Shown: piece by piece, positions 1 through 9,386 of the stretch | How positions within the stretch are numbered: position 1 is the stretch's first letter | Layout: each line of letters starts with the position of its first letter | From: JAIEOG01 sp964519985 | Lineage (GTDB): Bacteria > Bdellovibrionota > FAC87 > UBA2466 | Direction: 5' to 3' | Length of the DNA: 64,000 bases | Assembly (NCBI GenBank): GCA_964519985.1 | Contig: CAZFMF010000004.1 | Span: forward strand, 79,839 to 143,838 | Program-made: the position numbers and the translations under genes | Notes under the pieces: model-generated | Told to the model about the DNA's origin: nothing | The model's database searches: none | Seen by the model: the letters and a program-made list of their open reading frames with translations, nothing else

Positions 1-3000
1 TGGGGTGTGCTTCGCTTCGACGCGGCTACCCCCATCCCGTCCTTCGTTATTCTCAACGCGGTCGCCGGGCAAATCACAATCACGCCCCCCCTCACCGCGG
101 CGGGCCTACACCGATTTCGTATCAGCGCGACACGCAAGATCCCCGGGGGTGAAGACAAAGGCAATATTGCGGCCGCGGAGTTGACCGTCAAAGTTTTTCA
201 GGGGCCGAAATGGACCGGCAATCCGATTACCTTACCGGATGCCACCGAAGATTCGCTGTACAGTGTGAACGTTAACGACCCCGCCTACGTCACGTACAAC
301 GAGACGGAACCGCTAACTTACGAAGTTTTCGACGGTAAAAATCGCGCGTGGGTGGAGATGAGCAAAGCGGGTATCTTGGAAGGGATGCCCTTGCGCCCCA
401 ACGAAGGCGCGGTGGAATTGAACGCCCGCGTGAGCACCACCCACCGAGGCATACCCTTCAAAGACGAAACGCTTCTGAAGTTCAATGTGAAGCTGATCAA
501 CAAGCCGCCCAATTGGACGCAAAATCCGCTGGTGCTGCCCGATGCGTTCACGCGGCAGCCCTATGCCCCGCAGGATCTGAAACCCTTCGTGACCGATCCC
601 GATCGGAACACCGTTTTCAGCTTTCGCATTGTGGATCCGGCGACCAGTCCAAATTGGGCGACAATCACCGGTACCTCCATTGGCGGAACTCCTCAGAACC
701 TGCACCTCGGCCTAAACGAGTGGGTGGTGGAGGTCTCCGACGGTCAGCTCACCAAGTTGACCAAAGTGCAGATCACGGTGAAAAACCGCCCGCCGAAGTG
801 GAAGCTCAAACCCACGGTCTTGAAACCCAACGCGATTGAGGACTCGCTTTACAAAGCAGCGCTTGCGCCTCACGCTACCGATCCCGAAAGCGATCCGCTG
901 ACTTTCACGATGCTCCCGGGCAGCCCGACTTGGGCCACGATCAACGCGAATGGGGAACTCGAAGGCACGCCCCGTCGTCCGAATGATCTCGGTCTGCAGA
1001 AATTTATGATCCGCGTGTCGGATGCCCTATCGGGTGGATCCGACGACGCCGAAGTGCACGTCATCGTCGATAAAATCAATAAGCCACCAAAGTGGACGCT
1101 GGACGATATCGTGCTGCCGGAAGCGCCGGAGCGTTCGCCTTACTCCCAAACACTTTCGCAGTTTGTGACCGATCCCGACAACGATACGCCGTTGACCTAT
1201 CGGAAGGTCAATCCGGCCGAAGGCAACTGGATCACCATCGGGATGACCGGCACGGTCACCGGCACGCCCCAACGCCAGCACTTGGGCGAGCATGTGGTTT
1301 CGGTAGAAGTGAAAGACCCCGGGGGACTCACCGCCGTCACCAGAATCCATATCACCGTGACCAAAGTAAACCGCCCACCGGTTTGCCAAAACCCGGCCGC
1401 TTTGAAGGACGCCCTTCAGGAAGCGCCGTTCACGGATGATGTGAATCGCCTGGTTTCCGACCCCGATACCGACAAGCTGACGTTCAAACCCATCACCGTA
1501 CCCGGCTGGATGACCGCGGCGACGGATGGCAAGCTGACGGGCACGCCCCAAGAAGCCAATATCGGAAACTACCGAGCCGAATTCGAAGTGACCGATCCGG
1601 ACGGCGCGATGTGCAAACTCATCGCCGATGGCCGAGTCTTACGCGCAAACTGGAAACCCGAGATCAAAGAACCGATCCAGTTTACGGTCAAAGAACGCCA
1701 GATTTTCACGGTGAGTCTGAAGGATCCCAAATACGTCGAGGATAAGGACCCGGCGGATGTGCTGACCTTCTTGCTCGTCGATCCGCCCCCGCCCTGGGTG
1801 ACCCTCACGACGGTGGGCGCGCTGACCTTGAAGCCCGAATTCGAACAGATTGGCACCCATAGCTTTAAGTTCACGGTCAGCGACGGCAAGGTCACGATCC
1901 CGGGGACATTCACGGTCATCGTGGTGCGCGATCCGCGTCCGCCGCAATGGCTCCAGAATACGATTCGTTTTACCGCCACGGCCGAGGTGCCTTTCGTCGC
2001 GACGCTCAAGGATAAGGTGCAGGACCTCGATGGATTGCCGCTCACGTTTACCCCGATGGGCGCGCCGGCTTGGCTCTCGGTCGCAACCGACGGAGGGCTG
2101 ACGGGAACTCCGCTCGAGGCCAATGTAGGCCTGAATACCTTCAAGGTGCGGGCGGCGAACGACGCGCTCGGTGCGGACGTCACCGTCATCATCGACGTGA
2201 AGTCGGCGAATACCCCACCCAAATGGACCCGCAATCCCATTATTCTGCCCGACGCGACGGTCGGCGAAAATTATACCCAGCGCCTGTCGGATTTTGCGAC
2301 GGATGCGGATCCGAACGATCGGCTCACGTTCAAACTATTGACTCCTTCGCCGTGGATTTTCTTGACCACCTCGGGTCTGTTTTTCGGCACTCCGGCGATG
2401 ACGGATCTTGGCTTGAACAAACCGATGGTGCAGGTCACCGACGGCAAAGCCACCGCGGATGTGGAAGTCCATGTGCGCGTGGTGAACAAGAACCAGCGGC
2501 CGAAATGGACGAAAGATCCGATCGATCTGGGGACCGCTTTTGTGGGTAAGCCGTTCACGTTCAATCTGGTGGGTCTGGTCACCGATCCTGATGGTCCGAC
2601 GCTCACCTTCCGCAAGATGCCGGGCGCGCAACCGATGTGGTTGCAGGTTTCGGCCGGCGGCCAAGTTTTCGGCACTCCGGCGGAGACGGATGTCGGGGCC
2701 TACACCACCGTGCTCGAAGTCAGTGACAACGGTATCGAGTGGGTAGCGGTGAATGCGTTCGGCAAGGTGGTGAAAGAAAGCACACCGCCCAAGTTGAATG
2801 CGTCAGCGCTCTTTTTCACGGTGCGGGCGAACGAGATCTTCAACGAACGCTTGAACCAGGCGCTCTACGTGACGTACACCGGCGATCGCACGCGGTTGAG
2901 GTTTGAGCTTTTGCAAACCGATCCGTGGGTGAAGCTTGCCGTCAATGGGGACCTCGAACTGCGGCCGAAGGATCCGGAGATTGGAGACCATTCCTACACG

Positions 3001-4260
3001 TTGAAGGTGACCGATACCGACACCAATCTCTCCGACCAAGCGCCTCTGCGCATCAAGGTCATCCCCGGCAAGCAGGTGCCGAAGTGGACGGAAGATCCGA
3101 TCCGCTACGAGGCGATCGTGAACAAGCCGTTCAGCGCTTCGTTGCTGGCTAAGGTTTCCAACCCCGACGGCGTGTCCCTGACCTTTGCGAAGGGGAGTGG
3201 CAAGCCGTGGTTGAGTGTGCCGAGCAATGGCTTGATCAGTGGGACGCCGCTGACCGCGGATCTTGGGGAGAACTTCTTCACGGTCTCGTTTACGTGGGAC
3301 GGTGGAACGGTCAACGCGACGCTCATCGTGAAGGTCATTCCGGATGGACCGAATGACGATTCGGTCATTATCGATGAGCCGGTGCCGGGCGCGCGGTCGG
3401 ACAACTTGTGGATCGTCGATAACAACCGGGACCAGTGCAGCGGGCAATCCTGCTTCATCCAAGAGTTGCGGGATTCCATCGACGCTTTCTACAACGAAAT
3501 GGAACGCGCGCGCATCGAGCATTACGGGATTTACCTCTCCGCCGATGCTTGCACGTACCGGTCACCGATCCGCGATTCGCGCAACCAGGTCTTGTTGGTG
3601 CACGGCGATCGTAACTGGGTGTCGAGTTTCAATAGCCGGATTTCCAAGTCACCGAGCGATCCGACTTGGAACTCTCCGTTGACGGCGCTCTGGCAGTTCC
3701 TTTTCACGTCGGTGACCAATGTCCCGACGCCGTACTTCGAAGCGCGGGTGCCGATGGACGTCATCATGATGTCCCCGAACAATGATCGGTACTCGAACTT
3801 CACGCACCACACGGCGCCGCATTGGCAGACGATCGCCGGGTGGACGCCGTCGCGATTCCTAGAGGATGCGGTGGGAGTGCACAAGTTCGCGGAGAAGAGC
3901 CTACGTATCAGTGCTCTGGCCATCAACAATTCCGCGTACCAGACGATGGTGAACGGGACGCGGGTGCCACCGAGTGCGAAGGGAACTTACTTCACGTACA
4001 AGTCGAGCCAGATGGAAGACCAGCTGTACCAATACGCGCAGGAAGTGATTTTCCGCGCGTACGTGACGGCGAAGAAACGGATCAAGCTGTCGAAGACGCC
4101 GACGGATCCGACTTCCATCTCGGTGACGATCGGGGGACGCAAACTCGCCACCAATCAGTGGTCCTACGATCGCGCGGCCAACGAGGTCGAGATCTATTGG
4201 CACCTGATCGACATGAGCCAGCTAAAACCCGGCGAACGCTTAGTCGTTCAATACCGTTAA
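1..4260 (+). CDS. Giant cadherin/Ig-repeat surface protein, 5' end cut by window
   Basis: The reading frame is open from the first base, so the N-terminus lies outside the window; at least 1417 residues are visible. About eleven or twelve tandem units of roughly 95-100 residues follow one another. Most begin with a PPKWT-type motif and contain a VTDPD-type motif and a G-T-P turn, which is the signature of dystroglycan-type cadherin-like or putative Ig (He_PIG) domains that bind calcium or stiffen surface proteins. The last ~300 residues (from about base 3355) are different: they start near a DNLWIVDNN motif, contain several Cys, and may be a von Willebrand A-like or unknown effector domain. 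I infer an exported adhesin or lipoprotein. No transmembrane anchor or sorting signal is visible at the C-terminus. The gene ends just before a dispersed repeat. Confidence 0.8.
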   Translation, partial: WGVLRFDAATPIPSFVILNAVAGQITITPPLTAAGLHRFRISATRKIPGGEDKGNIAAAELTVKVFQGPKWTGNPITLPDATEDSLYSVNVNDPAYVTYNETEPLTYEVFDGKNRAWVEMSKAGILEGMPLRPNEGAVELNARVSTTHRGIPFKDETLLKFNVKLINKPPNWTQNPLVLPDAFTRQPYAPQDLKPFVTDPDRNTVFSFRIVDPATSPNWATITGTSIGGTPQNLHLGLNEWVVEVSDGQLTKLTKVQITVKNRPPKWKLKPTVLKPNAIEDSLYKAALAPHATDPESDPLTFTMLPGSPTWATINANGELEGTPRRPNDLGLQKFMIRVSDALSGGSDDAEVHVIVDKINKPPKWTLDDIVLPEAPERSPYSQTLSQFVTDPDNDTPLTYRKVNPAEGNWITIGMTGTVTGTPQRQHLGEHVVSVEVKDPGGLTAVTRIHITVTKVNRPPVCQNPAALKDALQEAPFTDDVNRLVSDPDTDKLTFKPITVPGWMTAATDGKLTGTPQEANIGNYRAEFEVTDPDGAMCKLIADGRVLRANWKPEIKEPIQFTVKERQIFTVSLKDPKYVEDKDPADVLTFLLVDPPPPWVTLTTVGALTLKPEFEQIGTHSFKFTVSDGKVTIPGTFTVIVVRDPRPPQWLQNTIRFTATAEVPFVATLKDKVQDLDGLPLTFTPMGAPAWLSVATDGGLTGTPLEANVGLNTFKVRAANDALGADVTVIIDVKSANTPPKWTRNPIILPDATVGENYTQRLSDFATDADPNDRLTFKLLTPSPWIFLTTSGLFFGTPAMTDLGLNKPMVQVTDGKATADVEVHVRVVNKNQRPKWTKDPIDLGTAFVGKPFTFNLVGLVTDPDGPTLTFRKMPGAQPMWLQVSAGGQVFGTPAETDVGAYTTVLEVSDNGIEWVAVNAFGKVVKESTPPKLNASALFFTVRANEIFNERLNQALYVTYTGDRTRLRFELLQTDPWVKLAVNGDLELRPKDPEIGDHSYTLKVTDTDTNLSDQAPLRIKVIPGKQVPKWTEDPIRYEAIVNKPFSASLLAKVSNPDGVSLTFAKGSGKPWLSVPSNGLISGTPLTADLGENFFTVSFTWDGGTVNATLIVKVIPDGPNDDSVIIDEPVPGARSDNLWIVDNNRDQCSGQSCFIQELRDSIDAFYNEMERARIEHYGIYLSADACTYRSPIRDSRNQVLLVHGDRNWVSSFNSRISKSPSDPTWNSPLTALWQFLFTSVTNVPTPYFEARVPMDVIMMSPNNDRYSNFTHHTAPHWQTIAGWTPSRFLEDAVGVHKFAEKSLRISALAINNSAYQTMVNGTRVPPSAKGTYFTYKSSQMEDQLYQYAQEVIFRAYVTAKKRIKLSKTPTDPTSISVTIGGRKLATNQWSYDRAANEVEIYWHLIDMSQLKPGERLVVQYR

Positions 4261-4263
4261 TAC

Positions 4264-4344
4264 GTCATTGCGAGGAGCGCAGCGACGAAGCAATCCCGCA
4301 CCACAAAGTGGTGCGAGATTCCTTCGCGGCTCTCGAAAAATGAC
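4264..4344. repeat. Dispersed palindromic repeat, copy A (REPIN/MITE-like)
   Basis: This 81-bp unit begins GTCATTGCGAGGAGCG and ends in the inverse complement of GTCATT. Its centre is a perfect hairpin, CGCACCAC-AAA-GTGGTGCG. Copies of the same layout occur at 10748, 12572, 15231, 29666, 33548 and 63937. It lies between the convergent surface-protein gene and corA. Confidence 0.85.
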
Positions 4345-4347
4345 TGT

Positions 4348-4379
4348 AAAGGTAGCGGGTACCTGGGAAGTGGGTACCT
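4348..4379. repeat. GGTACC-type palindromic repeat
   Basis: An imperfect palindrome contains AAAGGTAGCGGGTACCT and, inverted, GGGTACCTT. The first word matches 16 of 17 bases of an arm of the perfect palindrome at 34162-34211, so the two belong to one small repeat family. It sits directly after copy A of the larger repeat and reaches the corA stop codon, where it could also serve as a transcript end. Confidence 0.5.
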
Positions 4380-5329
4380 TACTTGCGACGGCGACGCAGT
4401 CGGATCCAGCCTTTGTGGGAGAACCACGCATAAATGCCGAGGGTCGTACCGCCGAGAATGACCCAAACGGTCAGATATCCGTAGCGCCAGTGGATCTCCG
4501 GCATGTGAACGAAATTCATGCCGTAGATACCGACGATAAAATTCAACGGCAGGAAAAAAGCGGAGAAGAGTGTCAACACCTTCATCACTTCGTTGGCCTT
4601 GTTCGAGGCCTCGTTGGTTTGGTGCGTGGCCAGGGAAAGTTGGATGTTCAGTAGCGCATTCAAATCGTCGAGCAGGCTGTCGGCAAAAAACTGCAGGCTT
4701 TCGATCCGCTCCTTCACATCTTGTCGCAACGGTAGATTGGTCTCCGAGTAGGGCACGAATTTTTGCACCGTGTTCATCAAGTGCCAGAGGATGCGTTTGA
4801 TGACGGTGAGTCGGCACTTCGTCCGAAAGACCTCATCCCAATTCGAGAGCGCCTTGCGCATCCTCAGGATCGAGACTTCGTACTCGTGAATCTTCATCTC
4901 CATGTCTTCGAGCGGTTGGTGGTACGTCTCCACCGATGCCATCAGCAGATCCATCAGGATCACCTGCAGGAAGACGCGTTTCTTGCTTTGTTGGTACTTG
5001 CGAAAGATCGGGTGCAGAAAACTCTGGTCGGTGCGGTGGATCGAGATCAGAAAGCGGTCCCCAATGAAAAGCGCGAGTTTCCGGGTCATGGATTGGACGG
5101 AATCCATGCGATCCGTGCACGCATCGTCATAGTGACGCACGATCATAAACGTCGTATCACCGTGGACTTCATGCTTCGGCAGGTGGTTGGGTTCTAGGCA
5201 ATCGGCGACGAGTGACGGGTGAAGCTGATAGTTGGCGGCGAGGCCTTCGAGCTCTTCTTTGGTGGGATCGGTGACGTCGATCCAAACAGGGACGGGCGGA
5301 GTGCCCTCGGAAAGGATAACCTCAATCAC
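4379..5329 (-). CDS. corA: CorA-family magnesium/cobalt transporter
   Basis: A 316-residue inner-membrane divalent cation channel. The long helical cytoplasmic N-terminal part is followed by two C-terminal membrane segments, with the family-defining GMN motif (IYGMNF) at the end of the first. The charged loop after GMN (HMPEIHWRYG) fits CorA. I chose the GTG at 5329 because it overlaps the stop codon of the upstream desaturase in a GTGA arrangement, which suggests translational coupling; a TTG 24 bases further upstream is possible but overlaps more. Length is normal for the family. It is last in the minus-strand lipid operon, but no functional link to lipid synthesis is evident. Confidence 0.93.
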   Translation of the reverse strand: MIEVILSEGTPPVPVWIDVTDPTKEELEGLAANYQLHPSLVADCLEPNHLPKHEVHGDTTFMIVRHYDDACTDRMDSVQSMTRKLALFIGDRFLISIHRTDQSFLHPIFRKYQQSKKRVFLQVILMDLLMASVETYHQPLEDMEMKIHEYEVSILRMRKALSNWDEVFRTKCRLTVIKRILWHLMNTVQKFVPYSETNLPLRQDVKERIESLQFFADSLLDDLNALLNIQLSLATHQTNEASNKANEVMKVLTLFSAFFLPLNFIVGIYGMNFVHMPEIHWRYGYLTVWVILGGTTLGIYAWFSHKGWIRLRRRRK

Positions 5330-6339
5330 GCCGTTCGACGCGCACTGCCCCAAAGGTAGGAGGTCCAGCCGCGGCTCGGAAATGCCACCATCTGATTCAG
5401 CTCGGGATCCCAGAGCTTGAGCGAAAGGCAGCGATAGACATCCGTGGGTTTGAGCGACGTCTTAATCGGGTTTTGCAGTTCCGGAATCGCCGCCATTGCC
5501 TCGGGCAGTCGGTAGAACGGAATTTGGGAGTTCAAATGGTGCACGTGGTGATACCCGATATTGCCGGTGAACCAATGCACGAACGGATTGCCATCCATAA
5601 AGCTCGACGAGCGCAACGCCGCAAACGTGTAGGTCCACTCGGTGCGGGGTCGCAACTCGACCCCCGGGAAGTTGTGCTGGATGTAGAATAGGTACGCGCC
5701 GAGCGCGCACGCCACAAAGAGTGGAAGCAAGTAGCTAAACACCATGACTTCCCAACCGAAGACGTGGGTCAACCCCACGACCAGTCCAACGTGCACCAGC
5801 AGCGCGAGCAGCGAGTCGTAGTGCCGTTTGGCGTCCGTGAGAAAAGACTTCAAACACATGCCGATGACGAAAATGAAGAAGTAGCCAAATAAAATGGTGA
5901 GCGGATGCCGCGCCAAACGGTACATGGCCTTTTCCCGCCAGCTGGCGGCTTCATACTGCTTCACGGTCAAAACGGGATAGGAACCGATGCTCGCGGTGGC
6001 CATCTGCGCATTGTGCTGATGGTGATAGTTGTGCGAGCGCTTCCACACATTGGGTGGATTTAAAATCAAAACGCCATAAACCCAGAGGATCGCCCGGGCG
6101 AGCTTCGACTGCCGGAACGCCGCGCCGTGCAGGTAGTCGTGATAAAAAATAAACATCCGCACGATGACGAGGCCGGCGATAACGCTAAAGAGAGCACGTG
6201 ACCAGACCGGGCCCTTGAGCGTGCAGCCGACGCAAGCCGCCCAAACGGTCAGCGTGGTCAGGAAATATTTCCACGTCTTCGCCGGGTCTTCCACCGTGAA
6301 GGGCCGGGTTTCTCGCGCGAGTGTTTGAAGGTCTCTCAT
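5326..6339 (-). CDS. Membrane fatty acid desaturase (or hydroxylase)
   Basis: A 337-residue di-iron membrane enzyme that introduces a double bond, or possibly a hydroxyl, into acyl chains. The three histidine boxes are visible: HDYLH at residues 67-71, HNYHHQH at 103-109 and HHVHH near residue 267. Hydrophobic segments lie between them as expected for the DesA-like family. It starts 12 bases after the fatty acyl-AMP ligase stop and overlaps corA by 4 bases, so it belongs to the same transcript. The context suggests it acts on the acyl chain handled by the neighbouring ligase and carrier protein; the substrate and position of modification cannot be read from sequence. Confidence 0.88.
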   Translation of the reverse strand: MRDLQTLARETRPFTVEDPAKTWKYFLTTLTVWAACVGCTLKGPVWSRALFSVIAGLVIVRMFIFYHDYLHGAAFRQSKLARAILWVYGVLILNPPNVWKRSHNYHHQHNAQMATASIGSYPVLTVKQYEAASWREKAMYRLARHPLTILFGYFFIFVIGMCLKSFLTDAKRHYDSLLALLVHVGLVVGLTHVFGWEVMVFSYLLPLFVACALGAYLFYIQHNFPGVELRPRTEWTYTFAALRSSSFMDGNPFVHWFTGNIGYHHVHHLNSQIPFYRLPEAMAAIPELQNPIKTSLKPTDVYRCLSLKLWDPELNQMVAFPSRGWTSYLWGSARRTA

Positions 6340-6351
6340 ACCGACCCTGGA

Positions 6352-8082
6352 TTATACCTCATTCTCTTGAAACCGCCCACGCTCCTTCAGCTCGCCGGAA
6401 AGGAAGAGCTTCCGGGCGGCGTGGCGTTGGATTTTCCCGCTGGACGTCAGCGGGATGGTGTTCGGCTCAATGAGACTGATTGCGAAGGGTGGCACGCCGT
6501 GGCTTTCCATCAGGGCCGCTCGGATCGCTTGGAGGACTTCACTCAAATTCACTTCCTTGGACTTGCGTTCCAATTCCTGTACCACGACGAGTTTCTCGCC
6601 GTCTTCCTGGTTCACCGCAAAGGCAGCGCCCGCCCCGGCTTTGAGACTGGGGTGACTCTGTTCCACGGTGAGCTCGATGTCTTGCGGGTAGAGGTTGCGG
6701 CCGTGGAGGATCAAAAGATCTTTGAGCCGCCCGGTGCAAAAGACTTCGCCGTTTTGGACAAAACCTAAGTCGCCGGTTCGCAGGTAGCGGTCATCGGAAC
6801 TGTCGCCCGCAATACGTGCATGGAAGTGGCTTTCGGTGTCGGTCGGGCGTTGCCAGTAGCCCTGGGCGACACTCGGCCCGGAGAACCAAATCTCGCCCAC
6901 GTGCCCATCGGCGCAAATCGCGTGCGTCTCGGGGTGGACGATGCGGACCTTATGGCCCGCGACTTCATGACCGCAACCGACGAGTTGCCGGGTTTTCGGC
7001 GAGTCTTCCACCGGAATGGCCACGCCCTGGCTCTCTAATCGTTCCCCGTCAATCGGGCGGACGACCGGGCCGGCGAGCTTTTGGCCACCGGAAACCATTA
7101 GGGTGGCTTCCGCCAATCCGTAACAGGGATAAAAACTCGCCCGTCGGAATCCCGCCATGGCAAAGCGTTCGGAGAAGCGCTCAATCATTTCCGCCCGAAT
7201 GGGTTCCGCCCCGCAGAACGTCACTTCCAGTGAGCTGAGATCCATCTCCGCCATTTGCGCGTCGGTAATCCGGCGCGTGCAAAGCTCGTAAGCGAAATTC
7301 GGACCGCCGGTTACGGTGGCCCGGTACTTCGTTACCGCCTGCAACCACCGGTAGGGCCGTTGCAAAAAGGTGAACGGGGAAAAGAGGACGAGGGGAAAAC
7401 CCACGTAAGCGGGTTCTAACACGCCGCCGATGAGGCCCATATCGTGGTACGGCGGCAACCAGATCACGCCGCGACTGTCCTTATTCAGCCCGAAACCGCG
7501 CCGAATGCATTCCAAGTTGGCGACGAGGTTCCCATGGCTCAACATCACGCCCTTGGGATCCGATGTGGAACCGGAAGTGTATTGTAGGAAAGCCAACGAC
7601 TCGGCCGATGGCGGCGGCAACTCTTCCGGCGGCTCGCCGTCCAGCGCCGCGGTGTCGATCCATTTTAAGGGCGAGAGGAGCAGGTTGTCGGCCAGCGCGG
7701 GTCCCAACGCATCCAAAATCTGCTTCGACGTAAGGGCGGCGGCCGGAGCGGCACTGCTGACGATGGAATTAATGCGATCGAGCTTTTGGTTGAACCGGGG
7801 CGGATAAACCGGCACGGCGACCATGGATGCGTAGAGGCAACCGAAAAACGAGGAGATATAGTCTAACCCCGGGATGTGATTGATGAGCACCCGGCTGCCC
7901 GGTTTCATCTCCTGCCGGAGATGGGCCGCGATCTGCCGGGCCTTGCGATCGAGCTGGCCATAGGTCAGGGGGGCCTCGTCGCCTTGCCCATCCTTTAAAA
8001 AGAGATAGGCCACCTGATCCGGTGTGACCTCTGCGCGGTAACGCAAAAGATCCACCAAAGTGGAAAAGTTCCCCGTGCTCAC
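6352..8082 (-). CDS. Fatty acyl-AMP ligase (FAAL-type, ANL superfamily)
   Basis: A 576-residue adenylating enzyme that activates a fatty acid as acyl-AMP and loads it on a carrier protein. The A3 motif YTSGSTSDPKGVMLSHGN is near residue 165, and the YRTGD-type motif appears as YLRTGDLGF. Length and the N-terminal sequence (VDLLRYRAEVTPDQVAYLFL) match FAALs rather than acyl-CoA ligases. FAALs normally pass the acyl group to an ACP, and an ACP gene lies directly upstream, 32 bases away. The start is GTG. Inferred role: feeding the acyl chain into the lipid pathway of this cluster. Confidence 0.9.
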   Translation of the reverse strand: MSTGNFSTLVDLLRYRAEVTPDQVAYLFLKDGQGDEAPLTYGQLDRKARQIAAHLRQEMKPGSRVLINHIPGLDYISSFFGCLYASMVAVPVYPPRFNQKLDRINSIVSSAAPAAALTSKQILDALGPALADNLLLSPLKWIDTAALDGEPPEELPPPSAESLAFLQYTSGSTSDPKGVMLSHGNLVANLECIRRGFGLNKDSRGVIWLPPYHDMGLIGGVLEPAYVGFPLVLFSPFTFLQRPYRWLQAVTKYRATVTGGPNFAYELCTRRITDAQMAEMDLSSLEVTFCGAEPIRAEMIERFSERFAMAGFRRASFYPCYGLAEATLMVSGGQKLAGPVVRPIDGERLESQGVAIPVEDSPKTRQLVGCGHEVAGHKVRIVHPETHAICADGHVGEIWFSGPSVAQGYWQRPTDTESHFHARIAGDSSDDRYLRTGDLGFVQNGEVFCTGRLKDLLILHGRNLYPQDIELTVEQSHPSLKAGAGAAFAVNQEDGEKLVVVQELERKSKEVNLSEVLQAIRAALMESHGVPPFAISLIEPNTIPLTSSGKIQRHAARKLFLSGELKERGRFQENEV

Positions 8083-8114
8083 CTTAACAAATCCCCCGCT
8101 TTCCTCGGCGGAGT

Positions 8115-8363
8115 CTAGGCGTGACCACGCTGTTCCTGAATGACCGTCTCAATATCCCCCACCGTTTGGAGGCGAGCGAGTTTTTCATCCGGAATGGCGA
8201 CATCGAGTTCGTCCTCGATCACACCGATGATTTCCATCATCGACACGGAATCGATACCCAGCGCGGTGATCTTCGAATCGCGGGTGATCTGCGGGAGGTC
8301 TTTTCCTTTTTCGACCTCGCGCGCGATCTTGTTAAACATAGTGAGAATATCGACTTCGCTCAT
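8115..8363 (-). CDS. Dedicated acyl carrier protein
   Basis: An 82-residue acidic carrier protein. The phosphopantetheine attachment site GIDSVSMMEI has its Ser at residue 39. Helix pattern and length are typical. It lies between the methyltransferase (13-bp gap) and the fatty acyl-AMP ligase, so it is probably the specific acyl donor of this pathway rather than the housekeeping AcpP, which usually sits in a fab cluster. A good GAGG ribosome site precedes the ATG. Confidence 0.9.
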   Translation of the reverse strand: MSEVDILTMFNKIAREVEKGKDLPQITRDSKITALGIDSVSMMEIIGVIEDELDVAIPDEKLARLQTVGDIETVIQEQRGHA

Positions 8364-8376
8364 CTTTTTTTACCTC

Positions 8377-9249
8377 TTAGTCGAGCCGCTTCAGCGAATA
8401 CTGATGCAACGATTGCCAGTTATGCTGGAAAGCCTTAATGCAGGTGGACAGATAACGATCATAGTCGTCAAAAACCTGTTTGCCCCATTTATTCAGAATG
8501 GTTTTTTCGTTTTGGCGTAGGCGATCGCGCCAGTGCCAAGTCGTCTTTTCGTAGTCGAAGCGGCGGGAATACATCTCCACCACTTCGAAGTATGGGATGG
8601 CCGCGACCACGATGTCTTCCGCGCGCGGAGTGACTGCATTCGGGAAGATCACGTAGGTTGCGTGACGGAGATCGTCTAGGTCTTGTTTGCCGCGCGGAAC
8701 GCCGCAACGGGTGATCGCTTGTAAGCCGAAATACGCACCCGGCTTCGACCAGGAGTGAGCACGACGGAAATAGTCGCGATAAAGTTCAATCGCTTTGCCG
8801 GCGCGGGCCGCTTCCGGGCTAACGATGTGTTCCACCATGCAGATGCTCATGAGGGCATCGAATTTTTTTGGCGCCTCGTAGTGCAGATAGTTCTGGCAGG
8901 TAGCAGTGACATTCTTCATGCCCTCTGTGCGCTCGACACATTTTTTGTGTTGTTCCGCGCTCAGCGTAAAACCATGGACGTCCGGAATTTTGTTAACGGT
9001 CGCTTGGTATTCAATATTCGCGCCCCAGCCGCAACCGATGTCCAAAACACTTTGGGTCTCGGGGCCAATGTGGGCGAGCTTGGAAAGAAATTTCAGTTTG
9101 TTTAATTGCGCGGCTTCAAAGTTGTCCGAATATTTTTCTCGGTCTTCGAAGAGCGCACAGGTGTAGTTCATTTTTTCATCCAGCCACAGCTGGAAGAAGT
9201 CGTTACTGACTCCATAGGAGACTTCGACGTCGGCCTGCGATGATCCCAT
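8377..9249 (-). CDS. Cyclopropane-fatty-acid-synthase-like SAM methyltransferase
   Basis: A 290-residue class I SAM-dependent methyltransferase. The sequence VSYGVSNDFFQLWLDEKMNYTC near the N-terminus and the SAM motif VLDIGCGWG near residue 88 are typical of the CFA/mycolic acid cyclopropane synthase group. It lacks the extra N-terminal domain of full CFA synthases, so it may act on an ACP-bound or small substrate instead of membrane phospholipid. It is the first gene of the minus-strand lipid operon and is transcribed away from the alpha-oxoamine synthase gene across a 137-bp shared promoter region. Confidence 0.82.
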   Translation of the reverse strand: MGSSQADVEVSYGVSNDFFQLWLDEKMNYTCALFEDREKYSDNFEAAQLNKLKFLSKLAHIGPETQSVLDIGCGWGANIEYQATVNKIPDVHGFTLSAEQHKKCVERTEGMKNVTATCQNYLHYEAPKKFDALMSICMVEHIVSPEAARAGKAIELYRDYFRRAHSWSKPGAYFGLQAITRCGVPRGKQDLDDLRHATYVIFPNAVTPRAEDIVVAAIPYFEVVEMYSRRFDYEKTTWHWRDRLRQNEKTILNKWGKQVFDDYDRYLSTCIKAFQHNWQSLHQYSLKRLD

Positions 9250-9324
9250 TCCTTACCCTCACAACAAATTTGAGTCAGCTTCTTAGGTACCAAATGGTCA
9301 GACAGTATGGTAGCAAAAATAGCG

Positions 9325-9353
9325 TTGAGACGGGTTGAACCGGACCCTAACAA
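9325..9353 (+). promoter_or_regulatory. Sigma-70-like promoter of the alpha-oxoamine synthase gene
   Basis: TTGAGA and TAACAA are separated by 17 bases. Transcription would start near 9360, leaving a ~27-base leader that contains the AAGGAG ribosome site before the GTG at 9387. Confidence 0.5.
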
Positions 9354-9386
9354 ACGGTCGAAAACACTGTACTAAGGAGCTGGGAC

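Noticed and set aside
1027..1551. Long minus-strand frames opposite the repeat surface protein
   Set aside because: They are GC-driven open frames opposite a repetitive coding gene, with low-complexity Arg/Gly-rich products and no domain.
4261..4344. Treating the dispersed repeats as CRISPR units or as ordinary terminators
   Set aside because: They are scattered singly across the window, lack regular spacers and T-runs, and one is inside a gene; the matched ends point to a mobile repeat.
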